Program-made: the position numbers and the translations under genes
The notes under the pieces: generated by a model
Told to the model about the DNA's origin: nothing
What the model saw: only the letters and a program-made list of their open reading frames with translations
The model's database searches: none
Part shown: piece after piece, positions 43,019 to 52,974 of the stretch
How positions within the stretch are numbered: the stretch's first letter is position 1
Layout of the letters: every line of letters begins with the position of its first letter
Assembly: GCF_044769865.1 (NCBI RefSeq)
Contig: NZ_JBIZWA010000001.1
Location: 868,001 to 932,000 of the forward strand
Reading direction: 5' to 3'
Length of the DNA: 64,000 nt
Source: Homoserinimonas sp044769865
Lineage (GTDB): Bacteria > Actinomycetota > Actinomycetes > Actinomycetales > Microbacteriaceae

Positions 43019-43360
43019 TCAGATGATCCAGCCGTCGTCGGTCGTGAAGTTCTCCAACAAGGGCTCGACGGGCTCGTAGCGGCGTTCCCAGAACTCGCCG
43101 TACTCGAGCAGCCAGCGCGCGGCGTCTTCGAGGGGGTCGGCGCGCAGGGAGCTGATGGTGGCGGTGCCGACCGGGCGACGGTGGATGAGGCCCGCCGATT
43201 CGAGCACGCGGAGGTGGCGCGAGATGGCCGGCTGGCTGAGCGGGAAGTGGTGCGCGAGCTGCCCGACGGTGGCGTCGTCGTCGCGCAACAGCCCGAGGAT
43301 TGCGCGTCGTGTAGGGTCAGCGAGCGCCGCGAATACCGCATCCAGATCGGCCTTCGGCAT
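43019..43360 (-). CDS. ArsR-family winged-helix regulator
   Basis: A 113-residue ArsR/SmtB-type repressor: ALADPTRRAILGLLRDDDATVGQLAHHFPLSQPAISRHLRVLESAGLI. No metal-binding Cys cluster is visible, so it is not an obvious metal sensor; the group related to SdpR/YczG-type regulators fits. The start has a strong GGAGG. It converges on the Lrp gene (9 bp apart) and is divergent from the dioxygenase gene, which it may control. Confidence 0.88.
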   Translation of the reverse strand: MPKADLDAVFAALADPTRRAILGLLRDDDATVGQLAHHFPLSQPAISRHLRVLESAGLIHRRPVGTATISSLRADPLEDAARWLLEYGEFWERRYEPVEPLLENFTTDDGWII

Positions 43361-43481
43361 TCATAACCTCCATGTTTCAAAACGGGAAGGTTAAGAATAG
43401 CGAGCTTTTCACCGAGATACCCCGAAAACGCTGTCACGATTTGAGGCGCGCCATAGCATGACGAATTGCTACAACTGAACA

Positions 43482-44510
43482 ATGACCTCGGCAACACTCC
43501 CCACGCTCGACCTCTCGCGCCTTCAGAAGGGCGAAGAGGAGGCGGCCGCCTTCCGCCGCGACCTGCGCGAGGCGACCCACGACTACGGCTTCTTCTACCT
43601 GACCGGCCACGGCATCCCGCACGAGCTCTTCGACGGGATGATCGGCACGGCCCGCAGCTTCTTCGACCTGCCTGAGGCCGACAAGCTCGAGATTGAGAAC
43701 GTCAAGAGCCGACACTTCCGCGGCTACACGCGCGTCGGCGGGGAGCGCACGCAGGGCAAGGTCGACTGGCGCGAGCAGATCGACATCGGCCCGGAGCGCG
43801 CCGCCGTGGAGAAGGGCGAAGGCGTCGCCCCTTACTGGACGCTCGAGGGCCCCAACATGTGGCCGAGCGCCCTCCCCGAACTCCGCGACGTCGTGAGCGA
43901 GTGGGAAGCGAACATGAACAAGGTCGCCATCACGCTCATGCGGGCGTGGGCCGAGTCGCTCGGCGCCGACCCCGACACCTTCGACGCGGCCTTCGCGCAC
44001 GAGCCCTCGACGCTCATCAAGATCGTCCGCTACCCCGGCAAGGACGACCCCACACCACAGCAGGGTGTCGGCGCCCACAAGGACTTCGGCGTGCTCACCC
44101 TCCTTTACGTCGAGGAAGGCAAGGCCGGCCTCCAGGTCGAGAAAGACGGCGAGTGGATCGACGCCCCGCCGATTCCCTACACCTTCGTCGTCAACATCGG
44201 CGAGTTGCTCGAGGTCGCGACCGGCGGCTACCTGCGCGCGACGGTGCACCGCGTCATCTCGCCCAAGGCCGGCGAAGACCGCATCTCGATCCCCTACTTC
44301 TACGCCCCCGCGCTCGACGCCACCATCCCGACGATCCCGCTTCCGCCCGAGCTCGCCGCTCGCGCGAACGGTGTGACCCCGGATGCCCATGGCGAGCCCC
44401 TCTACGCCACCTACGGCGAGAACGCGCTCAAGAGCCGGCTGCGGGCACACCCGGATGTCGCGGCGATCCACCACCCCGAGCTGGTGAAGGCGCCCGTCCC
44501 GGCAGCCTGA
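43482..44510 (+). CDS. 2-oxoglutarate/Fe(II)-dependent dioxygenase (isopenicillin N synthase-like)
   Basis: A 342-residue non-heme iron oxygenase. The N-terminal DIOX_N domain is present (HDYGFFYLTGHGIPHELFD). The 2OG-FeII core has the metal ligands His and Asp in GAHKDFGVLTLL and the distal His in ATVHRVISP, followed by the 2-oxoglutarate-binding Arg in EDRISIPYF. The family includes hydroxylases and desaturases of secondary metabolism. No biosynthetic cluster is adjacent, so a degradative or detoxifying role is equally possible. A near-consensus -10 (TACAAC) six bases before ATG suggests a leaderless start. Confidence 0.87.
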   Translation: MTSATLPTLDLSRLQKGEEEAAAFRRDLREATHDYGFFYLTGHGIPHELFDGMIGTARSFFDLPEADKLEIENVKSRHFRGYTRVGGERTQGKVDWREQIDIGPERAAVEKGEGVAPYWTLEGPNMWPSALPELRDVVSEWEANMNKVAITLMRAWAESLGADPDTFDAAFAHEPSTLIKIVRYPGKDDPTPQQGVGAHKDFGVLTLLYVEEGKAGLQVEKDGEWIDAPPIPYTFVVNIGELLEVATGGYLRATVHRVISPKAGEDRISIPYFYAPALDATIPTIPLPPELAARANGVTPDAHGEPLYATYGENALKSRLRAHPDVAAIHHPELVKAPVPAA

Positions 44511-44534
44511 GCCCGCCCGGTCTCACGCGCGACC

Positions 44535-44580
44535 GGCCAAAGTTTCGCCCAAACGGGTGCTGTTAGCCAAAAGTTTGGCC
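44535..44580. terminator. Putative bidirectional terminator between converging genes
   Basis: GGCCAAAGTTT at 44535-44545 pairs imperfectly with AAAAGTTTGGCC at 44569-44580. A second small stem (CCGGTC/GACCGG) lies just upstream at 44517-44536. The element is in the 100-bp gap between the dioxygenase and the PutA-like gene, both of which end here. Confidence 0.5.
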
Positions 44581-44610
44581 ACTCAGCGAAGCCTCTGGAC
44601 TCGACGAACC

Positions 44611-47600
44611 TCAGAACTCGATCTGCGCCACCATCGGGTCGGGCCGACCGTGCCGCTCGGCTGTCATGCTCACGACCTGCGCGCGCAGGAACGGCAGCAA
44701 CTCGAGCCGCCCAGACGTCGTGACGGGCGCGGCGGAGAGCGCGACATCCGGCCGCAGCGAAAGCACGGTGGCCAGCACGGCGGGGTCGCCTCCGAGCAGG
44801 CGGATGTGCGGCGTCGTCACCTCGCCCGTCTGCAGGCGCGCGTGCCAGCGTGTGTCGCTCTCGATGAGCACCTCGCTGACGCGAAGCGGCGACAGTGGGT
44901 GCGCGAAGAGCTGCACGAGTCGCTCGGGCAGCGGCTGCGCGGTGCTGATGTGCACGCGCGCCCCCGCGCGGGTGGCCGCCGCGAGCACGCGCACAAGCTG
45001 CGCGGGCGAGACACCGTCGGAGAGGCGCACGGTCGTCTCCACGGGCAGGTAGCGCACGACCGTGCGGGTTCCGGATGCCCCCTGCTCCTCCCGCGCGTCG
45101 CGGTAGCGCTCGACCCACGCCCGTTCGTCGCTCACCGCGCCGGCGCGCACGAGGTCGAACTCGAGGAACTTCATGGTCGGCTGCGCGGCCTCGATGAGCG
45201 TGCGCACGGTGTCGCCGATGCCCTCGAGTCGCACGCTCTGCTGCGGCTCACTGAACTTGGGCAGCCATTCGCCGAGGGCCATGATGCGCTCGGCGCTGCC
45301 GCGTGGGGCACCGGCCCCGCGCCATCCGCCGGCCTGCAGCGAGTCGAGCGGATGCCCCACCGTGGCCTTGTTCACATGCAGCGAGCCGCAGTCGACTGAG
45401 TCGAGCCACGCCGCCAGCTCATCGACGTCGAGCGTGTGGATGCCCGCCGTCTCACCGTGCAGTTGGTTCTGCAGTCTGATGGCCGTCTCGAGGTCGGGGA
45501 CGCTCGTGAGCACGAGTGCTGGGGCGTCGGCGACACGTTGGGCTGCGACATCCGATCCCACGCCGTCGCGCACACCGGGCCGCCACAGCGTGAGCCGGTC
45601 GTCGAGGGCCTCGGGTTCGACCAACCAGCTCTCGCCGTCGCCCGCGAGCGAGAGCAGGCGGCGCACCCGCTCGGGCGGCGACCCGATGAGCGGCCCGAGC
45701 CTCGCCGAGGCCTCGAGGGACGAGGCGGGGTGCCGCGAGCGTGCGGCATCCGCGATGCGCCTCCGCAGTTCCCGCGACTCCCCCATGCCGCCGACGAGGA
45801 TCACGAGCCGTGCACCCTCCGGGTGCTGCCCCGCATGGTGGAACGCCCCAGTGACGATGTCGCGGGCGGCGGCATCGATGTCGGCACTCGCGGCGACGAT
45901 GACGGATGCCACGCCCCGCACATCTCCGAGCGGTGGCCGTTCGGGCCGCCACGACCTCAGAAGTCGTGCGGTGTCGCGATCGCCGTTGAACAGCACCTGC
46001 TCGATGTCGGGGTGCGAGAGGGCACGGCGGGCGACGGCGGGGTCCTCGGGCACGATGAGCGTCACGAGCCCGGGCGCGATGCCCGACTCGTGCGCTGCCC
46101 GCACGACGACCGCGGCGCTGTGCCTCGCCTGGTGCGCGGGCTGCACGAGGATGGCGCTCCCGGCGAGCAGGGCGGCGGCGATGCCGTCGGCGGTGTCGCT
46201 CGAGGGCGTCGTCCAACTGGGGGCGAGGAGCACTGACCCAGCTGGCGCGAACTCGGCGTTGTCGATGGCTGTGACGGCCTCATGTTCCCGCGCGAGCCTG
46301 CGCGCGAGGGCGACCGCCCGCACGACCTCCGCGTCGGCTTCGGCAATCGTCATCCCGGTCTCGCGTACGAGGGTCGCGGCGACCTGTCCGCGCATGATCT
46401 CGAGGGCCTCTGCGAAGGCGAGCACGGCGTCAACACGGTCGGCGGATGCCCGGGCTCCCCAGGTCTCGCCGGCGGCGACCGACCCGGCGATGAGTGCGTC
46501 AAGCGACTCGATGTCCCGCACGATGTCGAATGACTCGACCGCGTCGTCGCGCGCCCGCGTGAGCACGCCGCGGGCCCACTGTCGTCCCTCTGCCGTGGCG
46601 GGGTCGATCAGGGCGGGAGCGTCCGCGGGAGCGTCTTGCGGGGTGGGCTCCGGCAGCGGCAGCTCCATGGCATCGACGGATGCCCGGAATCGCGCCGCCT
46701 CGCGCTCGAACAGTTGCTCATCCTCGGCGAGCGCCGGCACCGCCGAGCGGAAGCTTGCGGGATCGGCCTGCTCCCGCAACCGCTCGAGCAGGTACCCGGC
46801 GACGCCGCCATAGGACTCATCGTCGACGACGGGCGTGTATTCCGTGACGGTCGCACCGGAACCGAGCACCGCCTCCGCGTAGGGCGTCGCGCCCAGGTGC
46901 ATCTCGATCTCGAGCCGCGATGCGACCCCGCGGCGCTCCGCCAACTCCCGCGCGAAGGCCAGGTCGAAGAGATTGTTGCTCGCCATCACGACCGTGAGCG
47001 ATTCGGAGCGGTCCGCGCGAAGTGCCCAGTCGAGCATCCGCTTGACCTGCGCATCCGTCGCCTCCCTGCTCGGCAGGGCTCCCGGCTGCGGCACCCCCTT
47101 GACGAGGCGAACGCGGGTGGACGCGCCGCCCTGCGCTCGGCGTTCGCGCGCCCACGCGGCGACGCCCTGCAGGAGCGCCAGGGAGTCCGGCAGGTTGGCC
47201 GGAAGGGTGATGCCGCCCTCATAGTCGCTGAGCGAGGGCCGCGAGAGCAGCCCCGTGAACACGTCGAGCGTGTAGTCGAGCTCGCTGCGGCCGCCCATTT
47301 CAAGCGTGATGCGCTTGGGGGTCGGGGCGGCAGCGGCGGCCTCGTAGAGCGGCTCCAGCCGGTCGATCGCCCGCTCGACCGCCTCGTCGTGCGCCCAGGG
47401 GTGGTGCGGGCCGACAAGGTCCGCGAGCCGCACCGAGACGCTTTCCACCTCCGCGCGCGAGAGCAGTTCCGTGACGGCGGCGAGTCGGCGATCGGCTGCA
47501 GTACCGCCCAGCACGGCATTCCCGAAGGGAGCGACGTCGACACGGATGCCGCGTTCCCACAGTTCGCGGATGCGCTCACCCAGCTCCGGCTCGTCGACGA

Positions 47601-47979
47601 CCAGCTCACGCATGGAACGCCGGAAACTCGCTCGCACGATCGGCACGAGCGCCCTCGGCGAGAGCAGCGAGAAGCCGCCCGCGAGCTGCACGAGCACGCG
47701 AAGCCCGGCTGGGAGGTCAGGCGGCATCTGGCGGGAGAGCCGCTCGAGGTTGCGCGCGGCGGCACCCTCGTCGGCCGCACAGATCACGAGCTCGATGAAC
47801 TGGGTCGCGAACTCGAGCCCCTCGGCGTCGCGAACGATATCCGCCGTCTTCCAGCCGCTGCGCGAGAGCCGGGGGCGCCGCGTCCCATCGGCGGGTGGGG
47901 TGACCCACTCGCGCACGGTCGCGATGACGGAATCGGTGAGGTCGGCTGCGCGAGCGGGGGTCTGCGACGCGGACGGCAT
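44611..47979 (-). CDS. PutA-like protein with degenerate active sites
   Basis: A 1122-residue homologue of the bifunctional proline dehydrogenase/P5C dehydrogenase PutA. The N-terminal half keeps the PRODH outline (RLVKG near residue 290, YLLERLREQADPASF near 395-410), but the usual YTRK, FQMLYGM and paired Arg motifs are altered. In the ALDH half the expected AGQ-R/K-C reads AGQHPE, so Pro720 replaces the nucleophile Cys. The ETGGKN stretch reads DVRGVA (Asp686 at the Glu position), FTGS reads FNGD and the C-terminal RQPFGGW region is lost. The reading frame is intact, so it is not a decayed gene but perhaps a pseudoenzyme or a new activity. The start is leaderless (TAGCCT, seven bases, ATG). 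Confidence 0.82.
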   Translation of the reverse strand: MPSASQTPARAADLTDSVIATVREWVTPPADGTRRPRLSRSGWKTADIVRDAEGLEFATQFIELVICAADEGAAARNLERLSRQMPPDLPAGLRVLVQLAGGFSLLSPRALVPIVRASFRRSMRELVVDEPELGERIRELWERGIRVDVAPFGNAVLGGTAADRRLAAVTELLSRAEVESVSVRLADLVGPHHPWAHDEAVERAIDRLEPLYEAAAAAPTPKRITLEMGGRSELDYTLDVFTGLLSRPSLSDYEGGITLPANLPDSLALLQGVAAWARERRAQGGASTRVRLVKGVPQPGALPSREATDAQVKRMLDWALRADRSESLTVVMASNNLFDLAFARELAERRGVASRLEIEMHLGATPYAEAVLGSGATVTEYTPVVDDESYGGVAGYLLERLREQADPASFRSAVPALAEDEQLFEREAARFRASVDAMELPLPEPTPQDAPADAPALIDPATAEGRQWARGVLTRARDDAVESFDIVRDIESLDALIAGSVAAGETWGARASADRVDAVLAFAEALEIMRGQVAATLVRETGMTIAEADAEVVRAVALARRLAREHEAVTAIDNAEFAPAGSVLLAPSWTTPSSDTADGIAAALLAGSAILVQPAHQARHSAAVVVRAAHESGIAPGLVTLIVPEDPAVARRALSHPDIEQVLFNGDRDTARLLRSWRPERPPLGDVRGVASVIVAASADIDAAARDIVTGAFHHAGQHPEGARLVILVGGMGESRELRRRIADAARSRHPASSLEASARLGPLIGSPPERVRRLLSLAGDGESWLVEPEALDDRLTLWRPGVRDGVGSDVAAQRVADAPALVLTSVPDLETAIRLQNQLHGETAGIHTLDVDELAAWLDSVDCGSLHVNKATVGHPLDSLQAGGWRGAGAPRGSAERIMALGEWLPKFSEPQQSVRLEGIGDTVRTLIEAAQPTMKFLEFDLVRAGAVSDERAWVERYRDAREEQGASGTRTVVRYLPVETTVRLSDGVSPAQLVRVLAAATRAGARVHISTAQPLPERLVQLFAHPLSPLRVSEVLIESDTRWHARLQTGEVTTPHIRLLGGDPAVLATVLSLRPDVALSAAPVTTSGRLELLPFLRAQVVSMTAERHGRPDPMVAQIEF

Positions 47980-48103
47980 GGCCCACAGGCTACTGCGGGC
48001 ATCCTGTGAATGGTTGCCTGCCGCGCCCTCGCATGCTGTGGGTGCGCTGAGCGACGGATGCCACATCTTTACGTCCCATGCACCTGCTGGTTAACTCGTG
48101 CAC

Positions 48104-48310
48104 ATGAGTTTCGACCCGTTTGCAAACCAGGGCGGCCCCGCGGCGTGGGACCCCAAAGCGAGTGAGGAATCCAACCGCGCAGCCGATGAGTTGTTCGCGA
48201 ACGAGCGCAGCGAGATCCACGACGACGAGTTGATCCCCAACGACGGCAACCCACAGCAGCCGGGAAACCTCCCCGACCCCGACCTGGAGTCCGACGAGGC
48301 CTCCGAGTAG
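48104..48310 (+). CDS. Small acidic hypothetical protein
   Basis: A 68-residue protein rich in Asp, Glu, Asn and Pro, without hydrophobic segments and probably disordered. The start is supported by a TTAACT box seven bases upstream and the lack of overlap with neighbours; GTG at 48098 in frame is an alternative. It is divergent from the PutA-like gene and convergent with the thioesterase gene 16 bp away. No family recognised. Confidence 0.6.
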   Translation: MSFDPFANQGGPAAWDPKASEESNRAADELFANERSEIHDDELIPNDGNPQQPGNLPDPDLESDEASE

Positions 48311-48326
48311 CGAGTCGCGAGTAGCG

Positions 48327-48878
48327 CTAGTCCTCCCAGACGCTCGGCGTCCGTTCGCGCCGTGACGGCAGCGTGACGTCGTCTGCCCAACGCCCCACCC
48401 ACTCGGGCAGACTGTGCTGCGACACGTCCACGCCGACGGCCTCGGAGATCTCGGCGAGCGGCACGGAACCGCCGCTGCGCTTGAGGAAGCGCCCGCGCAG
48501 CACGAGACGCGCGGCAAGTTCGCCGCCGACGACGAAGCGGTGCTCAAGATAGACCGACTTCTCGTCGAAGCCCATGATGCGGCTCTCGATCGTGAACTTC
48601 TGCCACGGTTCGAGTGACAGGCGATGGGTGATGGTCGAGGACTGCACGACGGGGTACCAACCGCGCGACATGAGCATCTTCCAGAGCCCCGTGCGCTGCA
48701 GCATCTCGAAGCGGGCGATGTCGGCGATCGACAGGTAGCGCCCGTTGTTCATGTGCAGGTTGATGTCGAGGTCGGTCGGCAGCACGCGGAACTTCGAGGT
48801 CACGACGTCGAAGACGCCCACCCGCGACATCCGCCGTGCGCGCAGGAGGTGGAGGAGGGTGCGCCAGATCACGTTCAC
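48327..48878 (-). CDS. Thioesterase family protein (THEM6-like hotdog fold)
   Basis: A 183-residue acyl-CoA thioesterase-like protein. The hotdog signature DLDINLHMNNGRYLSIADIARFE at about residues 36-58 has the Asp/Asn and His expected at the active site of the 4HBT/THEM6 group. The GTG start is leaderless: TACCCT, six bases, GTG. It is divergent from trhO. The acyl substrate is unknown. Confidence 0.83.
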   Translation of the reverse strand: MNVIWRTLLHLLRARRMSRVGVFDVVTSKFRVLPTDLDINLHMNNGRYLSIADIARFEMLQRTGLWKMLMSRGWYPVVQSSTITHRLSLEPWQKFTIESRIMGFDEKSVYLEHRFVVGGELAARLVLRGRFLKRSGGSVPLAEISEAVGVDVSQHSLPEWVGRWADDVTLPSRRERTPSVWED

Positions 48879-48956
48879 CGCGTCAGGGTAACGACAGCTA
48901 CCGCGCTCCGCCCATTTGGCTGTGGGAGTTCAACAACGCCCGCGTAGGCTTGTGCG

Positions 48957-49832
48957 GTGTCTGTGCCGAAGATCCTGCTCTACTACTGCTTCACCCCCCT
49001 CGCCGATCCTGAGGCGATCCGCCTGTGGCAGTGCGACCTCTGCGAATCGCTCGGCCTGGGCGGTCGCATCCTGATCTCGCCCCATGGCATCAACGGCACG
49101 GTCGGCGGGGAGCTGGCCGACGTGAAGCGCTACGTGCGCAAGACCCGCGAGTATGCGCCCTTCAAGGGCATCGACTTCAAGTGGAGCGAGGGCACGGGCA
49201 ACGACTTTCCGCGGCTGAGCGTGCGGGTGCGCGAGGAACTCGTGAGCTTCGGGGCCCCGGATGAGCTGGCGGTCGACGAGCACGGCGTTGTCGGCGGCGG
49301 GCAGCACCTCAGTCCAGAGCAACTGCACGAGCTGGTGGAGCAGAAGCAGGTCACCTTCTTCGACGGGCGCAACGCCTTCGAGGCCGAGATTGGTCGCTTC
49401 AAGGATGCGGTGGTTCCGGATGTCGCAACCACCCGCGACTTCGTCGCCGAACTCGACAGCGGCAAGTACGACCACCTCAAGCACCAGCCGGTCGTCACCT
49501 ACTGCACCGGCGGCATCCGTTGCGAGGTGCTCTCAAGCCTCATGGTGAAGCGCGGCTTCAGCGAGGTGTACCAGCTTGACGGCGGCATCGTTCGCTACGG
49601 CGAGGCATTCGGTGACTCAGGCCTCTGGGAGGGCTCGCTCTACGTCTTCGACCAGCGCAAGGCCGTGCAGTTCACGGATGGCGCGGCCACCGTCGGCCGT
49701 TGCCACCGCTGCGACACCCCCACGAGTCGCATGGAGAACTGCCACGACCTGTCGTGCCGCACGCAACTGGTGGTGTGCGATGCGCACGCCGATGAGGCGG
49801 CGTGCGCATCGCATCCGTTCGGGTTGCGCTAG
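48957..49832 (+). CDS. trhO: tRNA uridine(34) hydroxylase, rhodanese-type
   Basis: A 291-residue TrhO/YceA protein. With oxygen it hydroxylates uridine 34 in tRNA to 5-hydroxyuridine, the first step to cmo5U/mo5U. The N-terminal domain (ISPHGINGTVGG) is followed by the rhodanese domain with Cys in YCTGGIRCE, and a C-terminal Cys/His-rich tail (CHRCDTPTSRMENCHDLSCR). The GTG start is leaderless: TAGGCT at 48945-48950, six bases, GTG. Confidence 0.93.
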   Translation: MSVPKILLYYCFTPLADPEAIRLWQCDLCESLGLGGRILISPHGINGTVGGELADVKRYVRKTREYAPFKGIDFKWSEGTGNDFPRLSVRVREELVSFGAPDELAVDEHGVVGGGQHLSPEQLHELVEQKQVTFFDGRNAFEAEIGRFKDAVVPDVATTRDFVAELDSGKYDHLKHQPVVTYCTGGIRCEVLSSLMVKRGFSEVYQLDGGIVRYGEAFGDSGLWEGSLYVFDQRKAVQFTDGAATVGRCHRCDTPTSRMENCHDLSCRTQLVVCDAHADEAACASHPFGLR

Positions 49833-50305
49833 GTGCAGCTGATGGTGGTGCCGTTGTCGAGCTCGTAGACGCCCGGCTTGCGGCCGTCGCAGGCACCGCC
49901 GATGCCCATGCCGCTCGCGAGCAGGAAGAGTTGGGTGCCGAGCAGCACGGTCGTGACCGCACCGACGATCATGGCGGTCATGCCCAGGCCGCCGGCGTAG
50001 CCGACCGCGCGGGACTTGCGGTACGACAGGAACCCGAGCGCGATCCCGACGATGCCCGCTCCCAGCGAGACGATGAGTCCGACGATGCCGAGCACCTTGC
50101 CGGGGTCCTTCTCGGGCAGCGGCTCCGCGTCGTCGACGGCGGGCGCCGGCACAGCGGATGTCTCGGGCTGAGGTTCGGGCGCGGCGACGGTGTTGTCTGC
50201 TCCGGGTGCAGTCGCGGCATCCGTCGCCTCGGCGGGCTCGGGCGCCTCGGAGACCGCCACCGGGTCTTGCGCGTCGTCGTCGACTGCGGTGTTCTTCTTG
50301 GCCAT
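49829..50305 (-). CDS. Membrane protein with acidic N-terminus (DUF4190-like)
   Basis: A 158-residue protein. Residues 1-65 are Ala/Pro/Glu-rich and disordered; two predicted membrane segments follow (about 70-92 and 103-130), with a SYRKSRAVG loop as in DUF4190 proteins. A short exported tail has two Cys (GGACDGRKPG and the terminal SCT). Its end overlaps that of trhO by four bases on the opposite strand. Function unknown. Confidence 0.72.
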   Translation of the reverse strand: MAKKNTAVDDDAQDPVAVSEAPEPAEATDAATAPGADNTVAAPEPQPETSAVPAPAVDDAEPLPEKDPGKVLGIVGLIVSLGAGIVGIALGFLSYRKSRAVGYAGGLGMTAMIVGAVTTVLLGTQLFLLASGMGIGGACDGRKPGVYELDNGTTISCT

Positions 50306-50455
50306 GCGAATACTCCCCCATGCTGCGACGAGCGTCGCGATATCACCGTCGCGCGACTGTACCGCGAGGGATACTCAGTCCGCTAGCGCCGTGTTCGGGG
50401 GACACGGATTTGTTGCCACTCCCGCGAATGCCCGCCTACCCACCAAGATGGGGGT

Positions 50456-51481
<1,026 letters not shown>

Positions 51482-51547
51482 TCCGGTCACCCGGCCCGGT
51501 TTCCCCTTGGAATTCCTGGCCGACACGATGCGTTACCCTTAATCGCC

Positions 51548-51958
51548 ATGCTGCTCACGATGCTCAAAGCGAAGATTCATCGCGCGACCGTCACACAGGC
51601 CGACCTCCACTACGTCGGATCCGTCACCGTCGACAGCGATCTGCTTGAGGCATCCGGAATCCTGCCCGGTGAGAAGGTGTCGATCGTCGACATCACCAAC
51701 GGGGCTCGGCTCGAGACCTACACGATCGCGGGCGAGCCCGGCAGCGGGGTGCTCTCGATCAACGGTGCAGCAGCGCATCTCGTGCACCCGGGTGACCTCG
51801 TCATCCTCATCGCCTACGCGCAGATGGAGCCCGCCGAGGCACGCGAGTTCCAGCCCTCGATCGTGCACGTCGACGCCGACAACCGCATCGTGCACCTCGG
51901 CACGGATGCTGCGGATGCGACCGGCACCTCCGGCATCCGCCCCCCGCTCGCCGTCTGA
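51548..51958 (+). CDS. panD: Aspartate 1-decarboxylase precursor
   Basis: Makes beta-alanine for pantothenate synthesis. The 136-residue proenzyme self-cleaves between Gly24 and Ser25 (HYVGSVTVD) to give the pyruvoyl group. MLKAKIHRATVTQADLHY is the usual N-terminus, here with four extra residues (MLLT) in front. The predicted -10 TACCCT lies eight bases before the ATG. It is 66 bp after pfkA and probably has its own promoter. The Ala/Thr-rich C-terminal tail is common in Actinobacteria. Confidence 0.95.
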   Translation: MLLTMLKAKIHRATVTQADLHYVGSVTVDSDLLEASGILPGEKVSIVDITNGARLETYTIAGEPGSGVLSINGAAAHLVHPGDLVILIAYAQMEPAEAREFQPSIVHVDADNRIVHLGTDAADATGTSGIRPPLAV

Positions 51959-51978
51959 ACCTCCCATAGTCTGGGTGC

Positions 51979-52968
51979 ATGCGTGCACTCAAGGTGGAGA
52001 AGAACGACGACGGCATCACGACCCGCCTCATCACCGATCTCGGCGATGACGACCTGATGGCGGGTGACGTCACGATCGACGTCGAGTATTCGAGCATCAA
52101 CTTCAAGGACGGCCTGGCCATCACGGGGCGGCCCGGCGTCATCCGCGACTACCCCCTGATCCCCGGCATCGACCTCGTCGGCACGGTGGCCGAAGCGGAT
52201 GCCTCAAGCCCCTGGGCTGCGGGAGACCGCGTGCTCCTCAACGGCTGGGGCATCGGCGAGTCGCACCACGGCGGCCTGGCGGAGCGTGCGCGCGTCAAGT
52301 CGGATTGGCTCGTTCGCGTGCCGGAGTCGCTGAGCTCGCACCGGGTCGCCGCGATCGGCACCGCGGGATTCACGGCGATGCTCGCGGTGCTCGCGCTCGA
52401 GCGGGCCGGCGCGCTCGACCACTCCGATGGCAGCGTGCTCGTGACGGGTGCGGCCGGCGGCGTCGGGTCGATCGCGATCGCACTGCTCTCGCGTCTCGGC
52501 CACCACGTCACCGCGTCGACCGGTCGCGTGCAGGAGGCCGACTACCTGCACTCCCTCGGGGCCGACGACATCATCGACCGGGCCGAGCTTGGGGAACCCG
52601 GCAAGCCGCTCCAGGCGCAGCGATGGGCTGGAGCCGTCGACTCCGTCGGCGGGCCCACCCTCGCCAACGTCCTGGCCCAGACCTGCTACGGCGGCACGGT
52701 CTCCGCCTGCGGCCTCGCCCAGTCCGCGGACCTTCCCGCCACCGTCATGCCGTTCATCCTTCGGGGCGTCACCCTCGCGGGCATCAACTCCGTCATGGCG
52801 CCGCTGCCCCTGCGCGAGCAGGCCTGGCAGCGCCTCGCGAGCGACCTCGACCTTGAGCTGCTCGACAGCCTCACGGAGACGGTGTCGCTGGCGGATGCCC
52901 CGGGCGTGGCCGAGCGCATCCTCAGCGGCGGAGTGCGCGGGCGCACCGTCGTCGACGTGCGCAACTAG
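51979..52968 (+). CDS. MDR oxidoreductase, acryloyl-CoA reductase (AcuI/YhdH) type
   Basis: A 329-residue zinc-free medium-chain dehydrogenase/reductase. Typical features of the YhdH/AcuI group are SSINFKDGLAITG, PGIDLVGTV, GWGIGESHHGGLAERARV and the nucleotide-binding VTGAAGGVGSIAIALL. Such enzymes reduce acryloyl-CoA to propionyl-CoA with NADPH. The ATG is leaderless (TAGTCT at 51967-51972, six bases, ATG). It ends 6 bp from the converging hemD. Confidence 0.9.
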   Translation: MRALKVEKNDDGITTRLITDLGDDDLMAGDVTIDVEYSSINFKDGLAITGRPGVIRDYPLIPGIDLVGTVAEADASSPWAAGDRVLLNGWGIGESHHGGLAERARVKSDWLVRVPESLSSHRVAAIGTAGFTAMLAVLALERAGALDHSDGSVLVTGAAGGVGSIAIALLSRLGHHVTASTGRVQEADYLHSLGADDIIDRAELGEPGKPLQAQRWAGAVDSVGGPTLANVLAQTCYGGTVSACGLAQSADLPATVMPFILRGVTLAGINSVMAPLPLREQAWQRLASDLDLELLDSLTETVSLADAPGVAERILSGGVRGRTVVDVRN

Positions 52969-52974
52969 GGAGCG

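Noticed and set aside
45173..46813. A 546-residue open frame on the plus strand opposite the PutA-like gene.
   Set aside because: Ser/Arg/Ala-rich antisense reading with no domain, while the minus frame shows a full two-domain homology.
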